Assembly (NCBI GenBank): GCA_030760725.1
Contig: JASWHV010000017.1
Location: 12,890,304-12,954,303, forward strand
Direction of reading: 5' to 3'
DNA from: Neostapfia colusana
Taxonomy: Eukaryota; Streptophyta; Magnoliopsida; Poales; Poaceae
Length of the DNA: 64,000 bases
This document shows, one piece after another, positions 54,177 through 64,000 of the stretch (positions are counted from its first letter, which is position 1; each line of letters begins with the position of its first letter). Under the pieces are notes generated by a model that searched no databases, was not told where the DNA came from, and worked only from the letters and a program-made list of their open reading frames with translations. A program made the translations under genes and the position numbers.

Positions 54177-55961
54177 GTATATTATTTCTAACTTTTGTAT
54201 TCAGATTTCTGTTTGCACACTATATATGAATTTCCAATTTAAACAAATTCTTTAATACACTCTTTAGCTACCAAGTTTGCATGGAAGGTAATTTCCGATT
54301 CCAAGTGGGTTTTTAAACCTTCTACCAAATCCCAAACTGAAGTCTTTGGATTTGGAGACTATATTTATCATTTTCTAATTATGCATACCTATTTTTCCTT
54401 TATTTTCCAGATTTATTTTCTATGCCTAAAAGTGAGTTTTAAATATTAAATAGTAGGGCATAACATCTAAACAGAATAAGTTCTGATCTAAAATATTAAA
54501 TAATATGTCTTTGAACTTCTCCTCTGATGTGAACTAATTTAAATCTATTTTACCATTTTCAGAATTATTTATTAACCTAAAAATGTGTTCCTAGAACTAA
54601 TAAATATGAACACACCCAAACAGATTTCATTTCAGCCTAAAATTTATTTTTAGTTCATTCTAAAGTTTTTCAAGTGTTAGTAGAGTTTAAACATTGAATT
54701 AGCACATGTGTTTGTCTTTCCTTTTAAATTTAAATCCTAGTCACACATTCAAATTTCTAAACTTAATACCATATAGAGTCAAAAAGGTAAGTTCACCCTA
54801 CTATAGGGTCTAATTTATTATTTTACAAATTTCCAGGGGTCTAACTATGCATGGCAGAGTGGTTTTGCTAATTTTTATTAAGTCCAGGGGCTAAAACTGA
54901 TTTTTAATTGAATTTACATGAATTTCTGAAGTTCCAGGGGCTAGATCAGAAGTTTCCGGGGCTAGCTCGTATTTTCCGAGAATCCCAGGGGGTAGCGCGT
55001 AAGAATCCCGGCCTTTATAATGCGGGGCTGATGTGGACCGTCCGGTTTAAAACAGACGGCTCAGATTAGATCGCCGAACCGGTACGCGCGGGTTTTAATT
55101 CTACCGTGCGATTTAAAATAGACGGCGCATAAGCGGCCACGTCGCTCTGACCGTGCGCGGGCGGCGCTGCCCGGCGGCGCGCAGCGGCGGGAGGCGGCGA
55201 TCTCGCCGGAGAACTTCGTCTATACCTCCTAAAACTGGGATTTCATGGCATAGATCGGTAGAGGGGAGGTCGGGGATCTCACCTCGGGGTTTTTCTTGAG
55301 CTCGGAGGTCCTGGAAGGCGGTCGGCGTCGAGGTCCGAGGTGGAACCGCTGCGGTGCTCGTCGGAGTTGTGCCAAGAGCGCAAACCACCGAGTTTTCTGC
55401 ACCTGCGTGATTCCCCGGAGGCGGTGGAACACGATCGGCGCGTTAGATCGGAAAATCTGAGCAGAGATCGAGAGAAATCGGTGATCGGAGCTTCGGTTCT
55501 CACCGGGAGGAAAAACAGCTGATCGGGTGGGGAAAACGGGACGATGCCGGCGTTTATATAGACGGCTGAGGGCGGCGTGTCGGTTGTGATCGAGTTTGAG
55601 TCGCCCGGGACCAGAATTCGGCTGGAGTCGCGGGTTTCCGGGGGTAGTTTTGATTCGGGAGAGAGAGGAGCCCCGGGATCGGCCGAGCGTGCGCGCGAGG
55701 AGGAAGACGACGGCAGGCCCCGCGTGTCAGTGAGAGGGAAAAGGGGCGCGCGGCTGCGGGCTGGCACGGGGGTATGGTGGGCCGGCTGGTGGGTTTCGGC
55801 CCACTGGCCGGGGGTTTTGTTTTTTTCTTTTTTTTTTCTTTTTCTTTTCTGTTTTGAGTTGAATTCTAATCCCAATTTGAATTTGAATTTCTGCACCACA
55901 TGCAATACGTCCAAAAAATTTTAAATTCCCCTCTTAACAGGTTTTGGGGTGTTACAACGTC

Positions 55962-56400
55962 CCCGTTTCATGCCCCCAGCTGCACCGCAGTATGGCTCGT
56001 CCGCTTCTACTTTTCGACCTAATCCACCACCACAGCAACGTCCTATCATGCAAGCACCTCGTATGCCTTTGCCTCCTGCACCCCGCCCCAACATGGGTGC
56101 TTATGCTCAAAACCACCCCCGTCCTAATGTTTCTGCTGTCTTAGGCAGCAAGGCATGTTTTCATGCGGAGAAACGGGACACTTTGCAAGTCAGTGCCCGA
56201 GGAAAGGCCTTGGACAGCCGACCAACGCGCCCAAGCAGAACCCACGGCCGAACGGAGGAGCCAATCAAGGTAACCATGGACAGCAGAACTACGCTCGTGG
56301 CAACGTGAATTATGTCTCCGTTGAGGAGGCGCAACAGGCTGAGGACGTGGTGATTGGTATGTTCCTTGCCAGCTCCAACCCAGCTACGTTTTATTTGATT
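55962..56400 (+). pseudogene. gag: H gag, second part with zinc knuckle
   Basis: Resumes the interrupted H gag with RFMPPAAPQYGSSAST and a Pro/Asn-rich stretch. At the CCHC knuckle (CFSCGETGHFASQC) the frame slips because one T is missing near 56159-56163. The reading then goes on as PRKGLGQPTNAPKQ and VSVEEAQQAEDVVIGMFLAS. Another shift precedes the protease active site. Confidence 0.85.
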
Positions 56401-56650
56401 CCGGAGCATCGCATTCATTCATATCATCCAAGTATGTTGCCAAGTATAATCTGCCCATATCACACATGAAATATACTATGTTAGTTAATTCTCCCGGTGG
56501 AGAGATGAGGACTAATATAGTATGTCCAAAAGTAAACCTTAAAATAAGGGGGGTAGACTTCCTTGCCAACCTTATTGTCTTGGATTCTCAAGGGCTTGAT
56601 ATAATACTTAGAATGGATTGGTTAAGCAAGCACAACGGAGTGATCCAATG
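56380..56650 (+). pseudogene. pol: H protease remnant
   Basis: The active-site motif LFDSGASHSF can be read in the frame around 56393-56425, and MLVNSPGGEMRTNIVCPKVN with VLDSQGLDIILRMDWLSK follows from 56478. It ends at TGA near 56649, where a large deletion joins protease to the end of integrase. Confidence 0.82.
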
Positions 56651-56654
56651 AGCT

Positions 56655-56988
56655 GAGAGGTAGCCTATCAACTAGAGCTCCCAACGCACCTCTCCGACGT
56701 GCATGACGTGTTTCACATATCCCAGCTCAAGAAGTGCTTGAGAGCACCAGAAGAGCAAGTACCAAAGGATGAGTTCGAGCTTCAAGAGGATCTGACCTTT
56801 GTGGAGCATCCAGTCCAAATTTTGGACGTGAAGGAAAGGGTCACGAGGAACAAAGTGATCCGTTGGTGCAACGTACGGTGGAGCCATCACACGGAAGCCG
56901 AAGCTACATGGGGGTGTGGAATACCTCAAGGCAGAATTCCCTCACCTATTCTCTACCCTATCGAATCTCGAGGGCGAGATTCAGTTTA
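56655..56988 (+). pseudogene. pol: H integrase C-terminus with chromodomain-like end
   Basis: The reading LELPTHLSDVHDVFHISQLK corresponds to the DVFHVSQLQ stretch of I, and VQILDVKERVTRNKVIRWCN with WSHHTEAEATW to the chromodomain region. A shift follows, and the frame ends just before the purine tract. Reverse transcriptase, RNase H and the integrase core are absent, so H can move only with help. Confidence 0.85.
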
Positions 56989-57001
56989 AGGGGGGTAGGT
57001 T
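56985..57001 (+). other. Polypurine tract of H
   Basis: TTTAAGGGGGGTAGGTT immediately before the TG of the 3' LTR; compare AAGGGGGGAGGAA in I. Confidence 0.88.
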
Positions 57002-58934
57002 TGTAACACCCTCAATTTCATATTCATGCATTGCATATAGAAAAACATTATCAAAGAAATAGAAATGGGAAAGAATCATAAAAATGGGAGAAAGATAGCT
57101 GAAAAGAGCCAATTTCAATTCGCCGAGGAGTGCTGCCGACACTTCCCGCGGCCTTCTGGCCACGTGGTGCCTTCGGAGCTCATCCCTACGGAGGGGGTGA
57201 GGTCCGGCACTGCTGGCCACGTGGCAGGCTCGGAGCTCGCCTCAGGAGAAGGGGTGAGGTCCGACCCCGCTGGACACGTATTGCCTTCGGAGCTAGTCTC
57301 TGCGGAGAAGCGAGACTCAGCCCGTGGAACACGTGCCGACTTCGGAACTCACCCCCGCGGAAGGGATGAGGTCCGCCCCACGGGACACGTGTCGCTCTCG
57401 AAGCTCGCCTCCGAGAGGTCCGCCCCACTGGACACGTGTCACCCTCGGAGCTCGCCTCCGGGAGGTCCGACACTGCTGGACACATGTCGTCCTCGGAGCT
57501 CACCTCTGAGGATAAGGGAAGTCCGACATTGCTGGACATGTGTCGTCCTCGGAGCTCACCTCCGAGGAGAAGGGAGCCGACGCTATTGGACATGTGTCGC
57601 TCTCGGAGCTCGCCTCCGAGAGGTCCACCCCGATGAACACGTGTCGACCTCGGAGCTCGTCTCTGAGGAGAAAGGAGGTCTGGCGCTGCTGGACACATGG
57701 CATTCTCGGAGCCCACCTCCGAGGAGAGGGGAGGTCCCGCACTGACATGTGGTGCACGCGGAGCTCGCCTCTGAGGAGAGGGGAGGTCCCACCCGCCAGA
57801 CACGTGGCGCACGTGGAGCTTGCCTCTGAGAGAGAGGGAGGTCCCGTCCGCCAGACACGCGGCGCAACCGGAGGTCGCCCCTGAGGAAAAGGGAGGCCCG
57901 GCCCCCGCTGGACATGTGGCATCTCCGGAGTTCTCCACTGCGGAAGTACGAGATCCTTAAACGTTTTTTCTCCTGTGCGCGCGGGAATACCCGGTACCGA
58001 GGAAACCGACACGATCTCTTCCATGTTGCTACCACACCAAATCAATTGGAGATAAGTTGTTAAGATCCAAAACAAATTGAATAGGACTCTTATTTGAAGT
58101 CCGATCGGAGTAGGACTCTTCTTCTCCTGTTATAAATAGAACCCAAAACCCCTTGGCCGCAATCACGTACCTATTTTCCACCTCCCAAGTTGACGACTTG
58201 GAGACCGTAGCTTCCAACTCGCCGAGTTCCACCCCTTGCCGGAGTTCAGTCGCCGGTGAGACCGCTGACGAGCCCCGTCACGCTCGCCGTCGCCGGAAGA
58301 GAGCCGACGATCTGTCCTGCTTCCATTGCTAGGAGAAAGGCCGAGGCAGGTCTCCGTTACCACCTTACGACATCATCGCGGTTTTTTTCACATCTGTTTT
58401 TCTTCGAACAGAAGTTTTTTTCATGTGGACAGATCACGTGTTGATCGGTTTTTGATGGTGGTATTGGTCTAGATCTTGAGTCAAGATCATCACTACGTCC
58501 ACACTTGATCTTTTTACACCCTTGTTCACCATAAAACCCCATGCAAGCCATTAAAACATGCAAGAACACGTACAAACTGATCTAAATAAGACAGCATCAT
58601 AGGATTTGCACCATTGCATCTTGAGTAGAGTTTGTGCATGATGTTTGATTGCTATAATTTTGAATGTGCGTGGTCGTGAGTAGTAGGACAAGCTTAGGAC
58701 AAGCTCAGGAAGCTATCTTGGAGCTCAGGAAGCTATAATTTTGTATCGTTTAGAGACTTCCGCTGCTAGAATAAGTTAGAGATTCATGAGTTATTTTAAT
58801 AAAATAATTAAACCCTATTTATTCATGGTTATATTCTGAATTCAGTTTGTGGATTACATGTATATGTGTGAAGAACATCCTGGGCACACATATGAATCAG
58901 CTAGGTTCCATGTTTTACGGGACCGGGCGTCACA
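57002..58934 (+). repeat. 3' LTR of H, with internal deletion
   Basis: 1933 bp, from TGTAACACCC to GGGCGTCACA. The embedded inverted Tat fragment occupies 57134-58011 and TATAAATA 58131-58138. About 1.37 kb present in the 5' LTR (about 41600-42990) is missing at 58680-58750, where short duplicated words form a filler. The donor-like GTAGGT of the 5' LTR reads GCAGGT here. Confidence 0.92.
57134..58011 (-). repeat. Tat-type LTR fragment embedded in reverse in the H 3' LTR
   Basis: Second copy of the fragment at 25151-26030. On the minus strand it starts TGTCGGTTTCCTCGGTACCG, closer to the TGTCGGTACC start of Tat LTRs than the 5' copy. Its presence at the same place in both LTRs shows it was there before the last transposition of H. 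Confidence 0.82.
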
Positions 58935-58939
58935 CCACG

Positions 58940-59638
58940 GGACCCCCAAGTACGCCACAGGTACCTCAAGCAGACCCGCCTGCAGAAGGATATCACAGCT
59001 CCTACTATGGTTGAGCACAAGAATAAGTGACTGGCCACACGGCCGGAGCAGTATGGAAAGAAAGCACGAAAAGAAATGGGGCAATGTCTGAGGCCCGATT
59101 ATTTTTTTTATCCGTAGGCGTGTTTCTTCCGGCCCCCAAGTACTCAGTTGTTGCACAGGGGAGGCAGTGCGGCAGGCTTAGGGTACGGAACCATGCTAAG
59201 CAGGATGCGCATCCTGGACCTCCCTCGGGCGTTAACCTTTCAGCGTGGATACCTTACACTGCCACGGGACCTAGGACAAGTATGTAGGACTGGCTCCAGA
59301 CATGCCATTTACAGTTGATATGCATGAGTGAGCAAAAAACTGTAAAGAGTATGCAGGGTAAGATAATTCTTTTCTTGTTTCAGGCTTCCTTCATAGGAGG
59401 AGACATGCCGCACAAGAAGGCGGCGACCTGCTCCAGATGACAAGAATAGCAGGACTCCTCCGGAGCTTATCTGTTCTAAGCATTGTTCCTAGACTCTATG
59501 ACACCTTTTCAGAGAGAAAAAAGAATCCTACCGCTGCGCTAAGGGTACAACTTACAGAGGCGTTCTATGTTCATGGATTGGGTAGAGGTACCCTATTCTC
59601 CATGGCTAGGTGGGGGCACCTGGGGCGGCATAATTATG
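58940..59638 (-). other. Internal noncoding region of G, right part
   Basis: It continues 24050-25018. Words such as GGGTACGGAACCA and CCTGGACCTCCC recur from the left part. No homologous coding sequence until the pol scrap at 59639. Confidence 0.65.
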
Positions 59639-59902
59639 TCACTCGGAAGGGACCCTCCTAGCTAGGGGAGAGTTTGTCAACCCTTCTCGAGAAAGTATTC
59701 CCCAAAGAACTTGGCGGTGTAGCGAGTTTCGAGCAGCTGCTAGCCATGTTTCCTCGTCGACGAGGTCGATATCTTCACGCCGGAGCTGGTCCTGTGTGGC
59801 TTCGTAGTATGCTTGGACGCGGGGTGAGCCCATGGTGGCTTTCGAGGGGAGGGCGACCTCGACCCCCTGCACTAGTGTAAGAGGGCATCTCCCTTGCCAC
59901 AC
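59639..59902 (-). pseudogene. pol: pol C-terminal scrap in G
   Basis: MGSPRVQAYYEATQDQLRRE and DIDLVDEETWLAAARN align with MGSLRVRPYDEATQDNLWRE and DIDLVDEARLHAALRN of A. It lies almost directly after gag, so protease to integrase core are deleted as in E, though the joins differ. Confidence 0.82.
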
Positions 59903-59989
59903 GATGGGGGGACGTCTGACTAGACGTGGAGCGCCTTGCGTCGCTCGTTGTAGGCACTGGAGTCGGAGTCGGAATGGCCGTAGACGGCT

Positions 59990-61363
59990 TTCAACGCCCG
60001 ATCTGCGTCTTGATACTCCATCTTCTGCTCAATGCAGGCCTCAGGTTTGGCCTTTTTTTGCCCACCGGCTGGCATGAAGGTGCGCCGTCTTGACGTGACC
60101 GCTGTTTTTGCAGCTCACAGGAGCGCTCCGCAAGCTTCTTGATCTCGCGGCATTCGCTGGCGTCGTGGCGGATAGAGTTGTGCACCGGACACCATTGGTC
60201 ATCATCGCTGGCAGACGACGGTCGTGGGCGCTTGTTGATGCGTGGGGCTCGGCCCCCACCGGCCGCTGCAAGGGCGGCGGTGGGTGCCCCGGCCAGAGGC
60301 TTGTCCATGCCTCTGGTATTCTTCTTCTTTCCGTTGTGCGGAGCAGCAGCTTATCCGGCACTCTCCACCGCAGAGGCAGGTCGTGAGTGCCAGCCTCAGC
60401 CTTCCGCCACTCTGGCGCATTTGTCGGCCAGGCTGAAGAGCTCGGAGACGTCTTGCACATCATGCGTGGCTAACTTCTCGAGCATCTTCTTGTCGTGAAC
60501 GCCCTGTCCGAAGGCGATGACGACGGAGGCGTTGGAGATGCGGGGGATGGTGTTCCTGACCTGGGAGGATCGCTGGATGAAGGATCGCAACGACTCCCCC
60601 TCGCGCTGACGCACGATGTGGAGGTCGAGCTCAGTGCGGAGGCGTGTGTAGGAACTCCCAAAGTTGGCTGTGAATCTCCAACACAACTCTTCCCAGGATG
60701 AGATGGAGCACGGGGGGAGGTTCATGAGCCGATACCGGGCAGTGACAGTAAGGGCGACGGGGAAGTAGTTGGCCATGACGACCTCATCCCCTCCTACAGT
60801 TAGAATGGAGGTGGAGTAGATCTACAGGAACTCGGCGGGGTTGACTGTCCCGTCGTATTTCTACGGCATGCGGGGCCAGAACTTGGGTGGCCAGACCACC
60901 ATGCGAAGGTGTGGGGTGAGTGTCATGCAGCCCCCGACTGCCCCTAGAGAGAGGCAGGGGTCTGTGGGGCACGTCCCACTGGCACGACACTCGGGGTGCC
61001 GTACTCTCCTTGAAAGTTTCGATGTCTCTCGCGACGTCGTTCGATGATGGCGCGACCATCTTTGCTCGCATGGCGGTGGTTCAGCTCGACCCTGAGGTCA
61101 GTTGTGGCCGTCACTCGCGTGGCTGCCGTCCTGCGGGCCACCGTCGACGTACGCAACTGGGACAACGAGGGTTCAGCCCGCTGCCTCCTGTAGGCAGGAG
61201 AGTTCATGGCGGCAGCAATGAGGTGGTGAATGTCGTGTCACCACTGCTCTTCCGCCTCGGGGGTGGTGCCCTTTCCCGGAGGGTTGTGAAGCAGGGCGCG
61301 TGCTGCAGCCAGCACACTCTCTGGGCTCGGTCGTGGTGGTACTATCGCCACCGTCGGAGTAGA
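59990..61363 (-). pseudogene. gag: gag of G, main part
   Basis: On the minus strand: ARALLHNPP near 61290, NHRHASKDGRAIIERRRERH, then MANYFPVALTVTARYRLMN from 60776, FTANFGSSYTRLRTELDLH and KMLEKLATHDVQDVSELFSL. A CPVHNSIRHDASEC zinc-knuckle-like motif lies near 60200, followed by KKLAERSCELQKQR. Frame changes occur near 60780, 60400 and 60310. It is homologous to the E Gag throughout. Confidence 0.88.
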
Positions 61364-61368
61364 GGGTC

Positions 61369-62932
61369 TGTGAGACCTATGTTTGCTAAATACACTGGCA
61401 ATTAGAATAAAAGTGAGGATTTACATTCAAAGTTTTGAATATTGCCGAAATACCCTATTCGGATTGTCCGAACTTTCTCATTGCATTTCGGGAGTAACTG
61501 TCACTGCAGAGCAGCTGTTTTCATAGTGTTTAATTTTCAGGCACTTTGTGTTTTAACTTGCAATGTTTCGAACTTGCTTCTTGGCTTATGGAATGTTTAC
61601 TTAGTATTCTCATACTAAGTTTTTGATGTGTTATGGCTTATTATGGTGTTTAATACATTGCTATGGTTTGCAACATGCTTATATGTGAGGAGCTCATGTA
61701 ACGTGTTGTGGTTTTCGGACTAACGTGAGTCAAGCCGTGGACTTGTGCTCGAAAAATGTGGGTGTTTTTCATGTGCAGGTGTTGCTTGAGGTCAAGACAT
61801 GGCTGGTGATGGATATCCTTGAACTAGTCTTAGGGAGAAGATGAGGTTCAACAACCAAAATCCGGAGAAATTGTGGTTGAGCTGATCGGGAGGTCACGCA
61901 GCATGTTTGGGTCAAGAACAATGCATATGAAGGTATTGTGAACGTTTTGGAAAGTGTTTGTACATATGCAAGGGGTGCATGGACGTGGCTACATTGTTCC
62001 AAAGCGTGGTGAAGAGATATGGAAGTGAAGATATGGTTGAAAAGGTTCAACCAGGTAGATTTTGCGCTCAGGCTGCGGCTGAGGCGGTTATGATTCGTTT
62101 ATGGAAAGTTTCGAGTTGGTTACAATAGGATTTCATGTTAGGAATAAAATAGAGTTGTTTTAGAAATGTTTGGGACTTTTCTAAAGTGTTTGGAAGTCTT
62201 AATATTGCTTCTATGTTCATATAGAAGAGTCTTGAGCAGTTTTGGAAAGTTAGAGTTTGAATCCAAGTAGGAGTAGGAGTGCTAGATTGAATTGGGTTGG
62301 CCTTAGGGCTGGTTATGTAAGCAAGGGAGGCCAAGGCTCGCGGAGAGAATGACTTGTGGATTCTTCACTTGAGTTTTGATCAGTAAAATTCGTAGTTTAG
62401 AGGAGCTTTGGTGCCTTGGTGCCTTGTTCGTCCGACTTGTTTCAGACAAGTTTTTCCTCGGTGAGTTGCTATACAAACCGACATTGCTTCGGTATTTTGA
62501 TCATAACTCGTGTTTTACTGATCCAATTGACGTGATTCTCTTTGGGTTGTCTTCACAACTTGATTATATATCACCTATAAAATTTCAAGGTCATTGGATG
62601 TGTGGTTTTTGATCTACACGAGTTTCTTTGCTGCATTGCAGATCTGTTTTTAAAATCGGGTAGAACAGATTGACGTTCGTCTAGTCTTTTGATCATAACT
62701 CAAGTTCTACTTAGTGTTTTCACGTGATTCTTGTTGAAGTGGCTTAGTGACTTGATTCTCTATAATCTCCATTAGTTTAGTCACGTTTGAACACGTCAAA
62801 AACAGTCGCACACACGGTTTTTTTAGCAGATCGATTTTCTGCCGAGGGGTTTTTTTAGCTTCCGCATAAAAGGTTTTAATCTACCATTCACCGCCCCCTA
62901 TGGTAGCTTTTCACATGCTCTTCGATCCTACA
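61369..62932 (+). mobile_element. Ty1/copia-type solo LTR in G gag
   Basis: 1564 bp from TGTGAGACCTATG to GATCCTACA, AT-rich against its GC-rich surroundings. It is flanked by GGGTC (61364-61368) and GGGCC (62933-62937), a 5-bp duplication with one mismatch. Near the right end CTACCATTCACCGCCCCC resembles the ATTCACCCCCC word found near the 3' end of many plant copia LTRs. No internal domain is present. Confidence 0.72.
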
Positions 62933-62937
62933 GGGCC

Positions 62938-63223
62938 ACCGGGAGGAAGCGGCCACTGGTAGTATGAGCGCTGAGGGCATGCCAACCGTGTGGTCACCGA
63001 CCCGTCCTGACCTGGGCGCTGCGGGCGCCGCAGGCGCACCGACCGCCTGGTCGCCGGCTCGGTCAGATCTGGGCGCTGTGGGCACCATAGGCACGCCGAC
63101 CGTATGTTCGCCGGCCGGGCCAGATCTGCCCGCCCTGGAATGGGAGGTGGCTTCTTCATCTCCCACCTGGAGACAATGGCGAGTTGGGTGAGAAGTCTCA
63201 CCAAGGGAGGTGATGTTCACCAT
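62938..63223 (-). pseudogene. gag: gag of G, N-terminal part
   Basis: The frame starts MVNITSLGETSHPTRH at 63223, 44 nt after the primer site, and runs through an Arg/Gly/Pro-rich stretch with a 16-20 residue repeat (GRSGPAGEHTVGVPM, RSDRAGDQAVGAPA, RSGRVGDHTVGMPS). This differs from the MTKL starts of A, B and E. The copia-type LTR cuts it near 62937. Start choice is tentative. Confidence 0.6.
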
Positions 63224-63244
63224 GGTCGCCTAGAGAGCGCGAAA

Positions 63245-63266
63245 AGCCCCCTTCCTGGCGCGCCAA
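63245..63266 (-). other. Primer binding site of G
   Basis: The minus strand reads TTGGCGCGCCAGGAAGGGGG next to the LTR end CTTCGACA. It fixes the 5' LTR boundary and the minus orientation. Confidence 0.88.
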
Positions 63267-64000
63267 TGTCGAAGTGTGACACAACACTTCCCCCCGTCTG
63301 CTACGGGAGTAGCCTGTGGAGGTTCTTTGATTGGAGGGGCTAGACGTCCCTAGAGCGATCCAACTCGAGAGAGCGGGTGAACACCAGGATTTACGTGGTT
63401 CGGGCGCTGGAGCGTAATACCCTACATCCACGGTGTGATTGTTGTATTGCTTGCGCGTATGAGTGTGAGTCACAGGGTTGTGAACCCTTTGTTGGGTGGA
63501 CACTCTGGTCCTTTTATAGTCCAAGGCCGGGGTGGTACAGTGAGGCTTGGGGTGCGACAGGTGGCCCCAAAGCTGTATGAGCCCTATACATGATCTAGGG
63601 TTCTACACTCTGAGTAGAGTAGTCAGTGGGGGCGTTATGTCCCACCGCCTGGCGCTCTGAGCGCCCCTGCCCGTGTTGAAGGTGATGATGAAGACGCCGT
63701 CTTTTCACCACGGCTTCTCGCTCTGCTGAGCAGCTCTGTGCCGTTGGGCCACACTGTACCGCTGTCATGCTTTGTCGCCCTGTGTTTTCACCGTTATGTC
63801 AAACGGGCAAAAGACGGAGGTGTGCGCCGTGCGCCATGCTTCTAGGGAAGGCCAAGCCTTAAATGCATGACCTGACAGCGCACTTCCTCCTTGACTTCGT
63901 CATCCCACGGCCCTCGACAGATCAGGGGACACATGGCAACTTCGGAGCTCTCCTCAACGGGGAGGAGGTTCGAAGCCGGGATACACGTGGCAGCCCCGGA
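63267..64000 (-). repeat. 5' LTR of G, cut by the window end
   Basis: At least 734 bp. The minus-strand TATAAAA is at 63518-63512, and the start of the G-box repeat part (CACGTGGCAGCCCCGGA) is at the window edge. It corresponds to about 21715-22460 of the 3' LTR. Confidence 0.9.

Larger units (their letters stand above)
44520..55956 (-). mobile_element. Element J: chromovirus-type solo LTR containing E
   Basis: J is flanked by exact ACGTC duplications (44515-44519 and 55957-55961). On the minus strand it starts TGTAACACCCC and ends CCGGGTGTGACA. Without E it is about 3.4 kb and has no primer site, gag or pol, so it is a solo LTR. Minus-strand TATATAAA (55560-55553) is followed by a GC-rich untranslated part and a donor-like GAG|GTGAGA near 55282. 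Its ends and layout resemble the H LTR, but the bodies differ. Confidence 0.85.
25019..58934 (+). mobile_element. Element H: non-autonomous chromovirus with long chimeric LTRs
   Basis: H is a Ty3 chromovirus derivative on the plus strand with TG...CA LTRs, a TTGGTATCAGAGCC (initiator Met type) primer site, gag, a protease scrap, an integrase C-terminus with chromodomain-like sequence, and a purine tract. Reverse transcriptase, RNase H and the integrase core are deleted at about 56650. Element I is inserted in its 5' LTR and J, with E inside it, in its gag. Without insertions H is about 7.6 kb. Both LTRs contain the same inverted Tat LTR fragment. Confidence 0.9.
21715..64000 (-). mobile_element. 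Element G: Tat-type retrotransposon, minus strand, runs past window end
   Basis: G reads from right to left: 5' LTR (63267 to beyond 64000), primer site, gag, a pol C-terminal scrap, noncoding DNA, antisense-ORF remnant, purine tract and 3' LTR (21715-22980). It is split by chromovirus H (25019-58934) and by a copia-type solo LTR (61369-62932). The 5 bp left of it are CTTAT; the partner copy is outside the window. Apart from the C-terminal end, pol is missing, so G is a non-autonomous derivative. It is the oldest insertion on the right side because everything else there lies inside it. Confidence 0.87.

Noticed and set aside
44520..55956. J as a complete retrotransposon with E as its interior
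   Set aside because: E has its own LTRs and duplication. With E removed, J shows one TG...CA unit, one TATA box and no primer site or coding region, so it is a solo LTR.

Overview
The window is plant nuclear DNA, most likely from a grass (Poaceae). It consists almost entirely of nested LTR retrotransposons. I see no cellular protein gene, tRNA, rRNA or CRISPR array. The grass assignment is an inference from the element types: GC-rich RIRE2/Tat-like Ty3 elements with an antisense ORF, long-LTR Tekay-like chromoviruses, and a CRM-like LTR whose polyprotein end lies inside the LTR. The species cannot be read from the sequence.

Layout, with element names used below. Positions 1-257 and 19829-21714 are AT-rich flanking DNA that was split by element A. 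A (263-19823, + strand) is a Tat-type Ty3 element with target duplication ATAGT on both sides. Its pol is interrupted by B (4635-10079, a small non-autonomous relative made mostly of tandem repeats) and by a CRM-like solo LTR (12374-13306, duplication CTAAC). A carries an antisense gene at 15067-18045.

G (21715 to beyond 64000, - strand) is a second Tat-type element. It has a 3' LTR at 21715-22980, an antisense-ORF remnant with its own TATA box, a broken gag at 60000-63223, and a 5' LTR cut by the window end. H (25019-58934, + strand) is inserted in G. It is a chromovirus deletion derivative with 3.3-kb LTRs and a duplication of CCACA/CCACG. Three elements are nested inside H. I (26133-41013, - strand, AGTAG) is a nearly intact Tekay-like chromovirus with 4.4-kb LTRs. 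J (44520-55956, - strand, ACGTC) is a solo LTR. E (46163-54176, + strand, GTATA) is a Tat-type element inside J, with an intact gag but no pol. A Ty1/copia-type solo LTR (61369-62932) also sits in the gag of G.

How they relate: A, B, E and G share LTR architecture. Each LTR has a U3 array of G-box (CACGTG) repeats, a TATA box set in an inverted repeat, and a TGGCGCGCCAGG-type primer site. They form a graded series: A has full pol plus antisense gene, E and G have gag only, and B has neither. This looks like an autonomous family with parasitic derivatives. Only I comes close to a working polyprotein, with one frameshift and one stop.

The most unusual observations are these: a heritable Tat LTR fragment, in reverse orientation, inside both LTRs of chromovirus H; a four-fold tandem repeat of the LTR-end plus primer-binding-site module in H; an antisense gene with a conserved TATA-to-ATG distance in two Tat elements; and a 75-nt GT-AG intron candidate in that gene which is absent from the E copy.
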